Shown: positions 63,091-64,000 of the stretch, piece after piece
Layout: each line of letters begins with the position of its first letter
Numbering within the stretch: position 1 is the first letter of the stretch
Assembly: GCF_001417775.1 (NCBI RefSeq)
Contig: NZ_BBZJ01000017.1
Span: 310,001-374,000, forward strand
From: Streptomyces sp. TP-A0356
Lineage (GTDB): Bacteria; Actinomycetota; Actinomycetes; Streptomycetales; Streptomycetaceae
DNA length: 64,000 nt
Reading direction: 5' to 3'
Notes under the pieces: generated by a model
Told to the model about the DNA's origin: nothing
What the model saw: only the letters and a program-made list of their open reading frames with translations
The model's database searches: none
Translations under genes and position numbers: made by a program

Positions 63091-64000
63091 TCAGGCGCCC
63101 GCGGCGTCGAGTTCGCGAACGGCCTCCGCGAACGCGTCCCCGCGCTTGTTGTAGTTCGCGAACATGTCCATGGAGGCACAGGCCGGCGCCAGCAACACCG
63201 TGTCGCCGGGGTGGGCGAGCCCCCGCGCCTCCCGCACAGCCGCGCGCATCGCCCCAGTGTCGGTCCGTTCGAGGTCGACGACCGGTACTTCAGGCGCGTG
63301 TCGCGCGAGGGCTTCGCGGATCAGCGCGCGATCCGCACCGATGAGCACCGCACCCCGGAGCCGCTGTGCCGACTTGGCGACCAGCTCGTCGAAGGTCGCC
63401 CCCTTGGCGAGCCCGCCCGCGATCCACACGATCGACTCGTACGCCGCCAACGAGGCTTCCGCGGCATGCGTGTTGGTGGCCTTGGAGTCGTCGACGTACG
63501 CGACCCCGTCCACGTCCGCCACGTGCGCGATGCGGTGGGCGTCCGGTGTGAAGGCCCGCAGCCCGTCCCGCACGGCCTGGGCGGGCACCCCGAAGGCACG
63601 CGCGAGGGCCGCCGCGGCAAGGGCGTTGGCGATGTTGTGCGGGGCCGGCGGGTTGACGTCGGAGACCTCCGCCAGCTCCTGGGCGTTCTTCTGCCGGTTC
63701 TCGACGAAGGCGCGGTCGACCAGGATGCCGTCCACCACGCCGAGTTGGGACGGCCCGGGCGTGCCCAGTGTGAAGCCGATGGCCCGGCAGCCCTCCTCGA
63801 CGTCCGCCTCGCGCACCAGGTCCTCGGTCGCCTTGTCGGCGACGTTGTACACGCAGGCGACGCGATTGCCCTCGTAGATGCGGCCCTTGTCGGCGGCGTA
63901 CTCCTCCATGGAGCCGTGCCAGTCGAGGTGGTCGGGCGCCAGGTTGAGCACGGCGGCGGAGTGGGCGCGCAGCGAGGGCGCCCAGTGGAGCTGGTAGCTG
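63091..64000 (-). CDS. murD: UDP-MurNAc-L-Ala:D-Glu ligase, C-terminal part
   Basis: The gene enters from the right edge, so only the last 303 codons or so are seen; the N-terminal and ATP-binding portion lies outside. The segment SLRAHSAAVLNLAPDHLDWHG is the central-domain motif, followed by NPPAPHNIANALAAAALARA and AHRIAHVADVDGVAYVDDSK for the substrate and C-domain. The gene continues the cell-wall cluster upstream of ftsW. Last residues read AEAVRELDAAGA. Confidence 0.95.
   Translation of the reverse strand, partial: SYQLHWAPSLRAHSAAVLNLAPDHLDWHGSMEEYAADKGRIYEGNRVACVYNVADKATEDLVREADVEEGCRAIGFTLGTPGPSQLGVVDGILVDRAFVENRQKNAQELAEVSDVNPPAPHNIANALAAAALARAFGVPAQAVRDGLRAFTPDAHRIAHVADVDGVAYVDDSKATNTHAAEASLAAYESIVWIAGGLAKGATFDELVAKSAQRLRGAVLIGADRALIREALARHAPEVPVVDLERTDTGAMRAAVREARGLAHPGDTVLLAPACASMDMFANYNKRGDAFAEAVRELDAAGA

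Noticed and set aside
1..64000. Prophage, insertion sequence, integrase, attachment site, tRNA or rRNA genes
   Set aside because: Reading through both strands showed none of the typical genes or cloverleaf patterns. Absence was judged by eye only.

Overview
The window is chromosomal DNA of a Streptomyces or very close relative. It has very high G+C, many GTG starts, dense translational coupling (GTGA/ATGA overlaps) and typical Actinobacteria families (TrpM, PriA, SepF, large DivIVA, histone-like DksA, bL37). From memory, the gene order follows the S. coelicolor core from gltB to murD. No phage, insertion sequence, integrase, CRISPR or tRNA was seen.

Layout. 1-1.3 kb: start of gltB (minus) and a VIT-type Fe/Mn transporter with a probable DmdR/IdeR iron box. 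1.6-8.9 kb: a plus-strand, fully coupled operon of four ADP-ribosylglycohydrolase (ARH) paralogues, a class III CoA-transferase and a CitE-like lyase. This is the least explained system here. 9-16.7 kb (minus): lgt, a DsbA-like protein, trpA, trpB, trpM, trpC, DUF2752, a long minisatellite, and two small Trp-associated membrane proteins. 16.8-25.2 kb (minus): trpE, hisI, then the coupled his operon hisD-hisC-hisB-small membrane protein-hisH-priA-ridA-hisF, with a plus-strand TIGR03085 gene between hisI and hisF. PriA serves both His and Trp synthesis, tying the two clusters together.

25.2-34.9 kb: a 1-kb repeat-rich spacer, a beta-helix membrane protein, an unrecognised protein, a Lon-N protein, YbaK, a 24-codon gene that looks like ribosomal protein bL37, a membrane protein plus ABC exporter, an NYN nuclease and a small basic protein. 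35-48.5 kb: replicative dnaE, DUF2252, a second DsbA-like protein, a hydrolase, MscS, an SDR, a CPA1 antiporter, GNAT, rluD-type synthase and lspA. 48.5-54.2 kb: a giant DksA/TraR protein with a histone H1-like N-terminal region, and ileS behind a translational T-box. 54.4-64 kb (minus): the division and cell-wall cluster divIVA, yggT, sepF, yggS, pgeF, ftsZ, ftsQ, murG, ftsW, murD (cut by the right edge).

A theme across the window is GC-rich tandem-repeat growth: in the tail of the first ARH, in two long intergenic minisatellites, upstream of the DUF2252 gene, and inside the DksA and DivIVA coding regions. Candidates for follow-up are the ARH operon, the iron box at the VIT gene, the GXHH active-site motif of IleRS, the his palindrome and the bL37 mini-gene.
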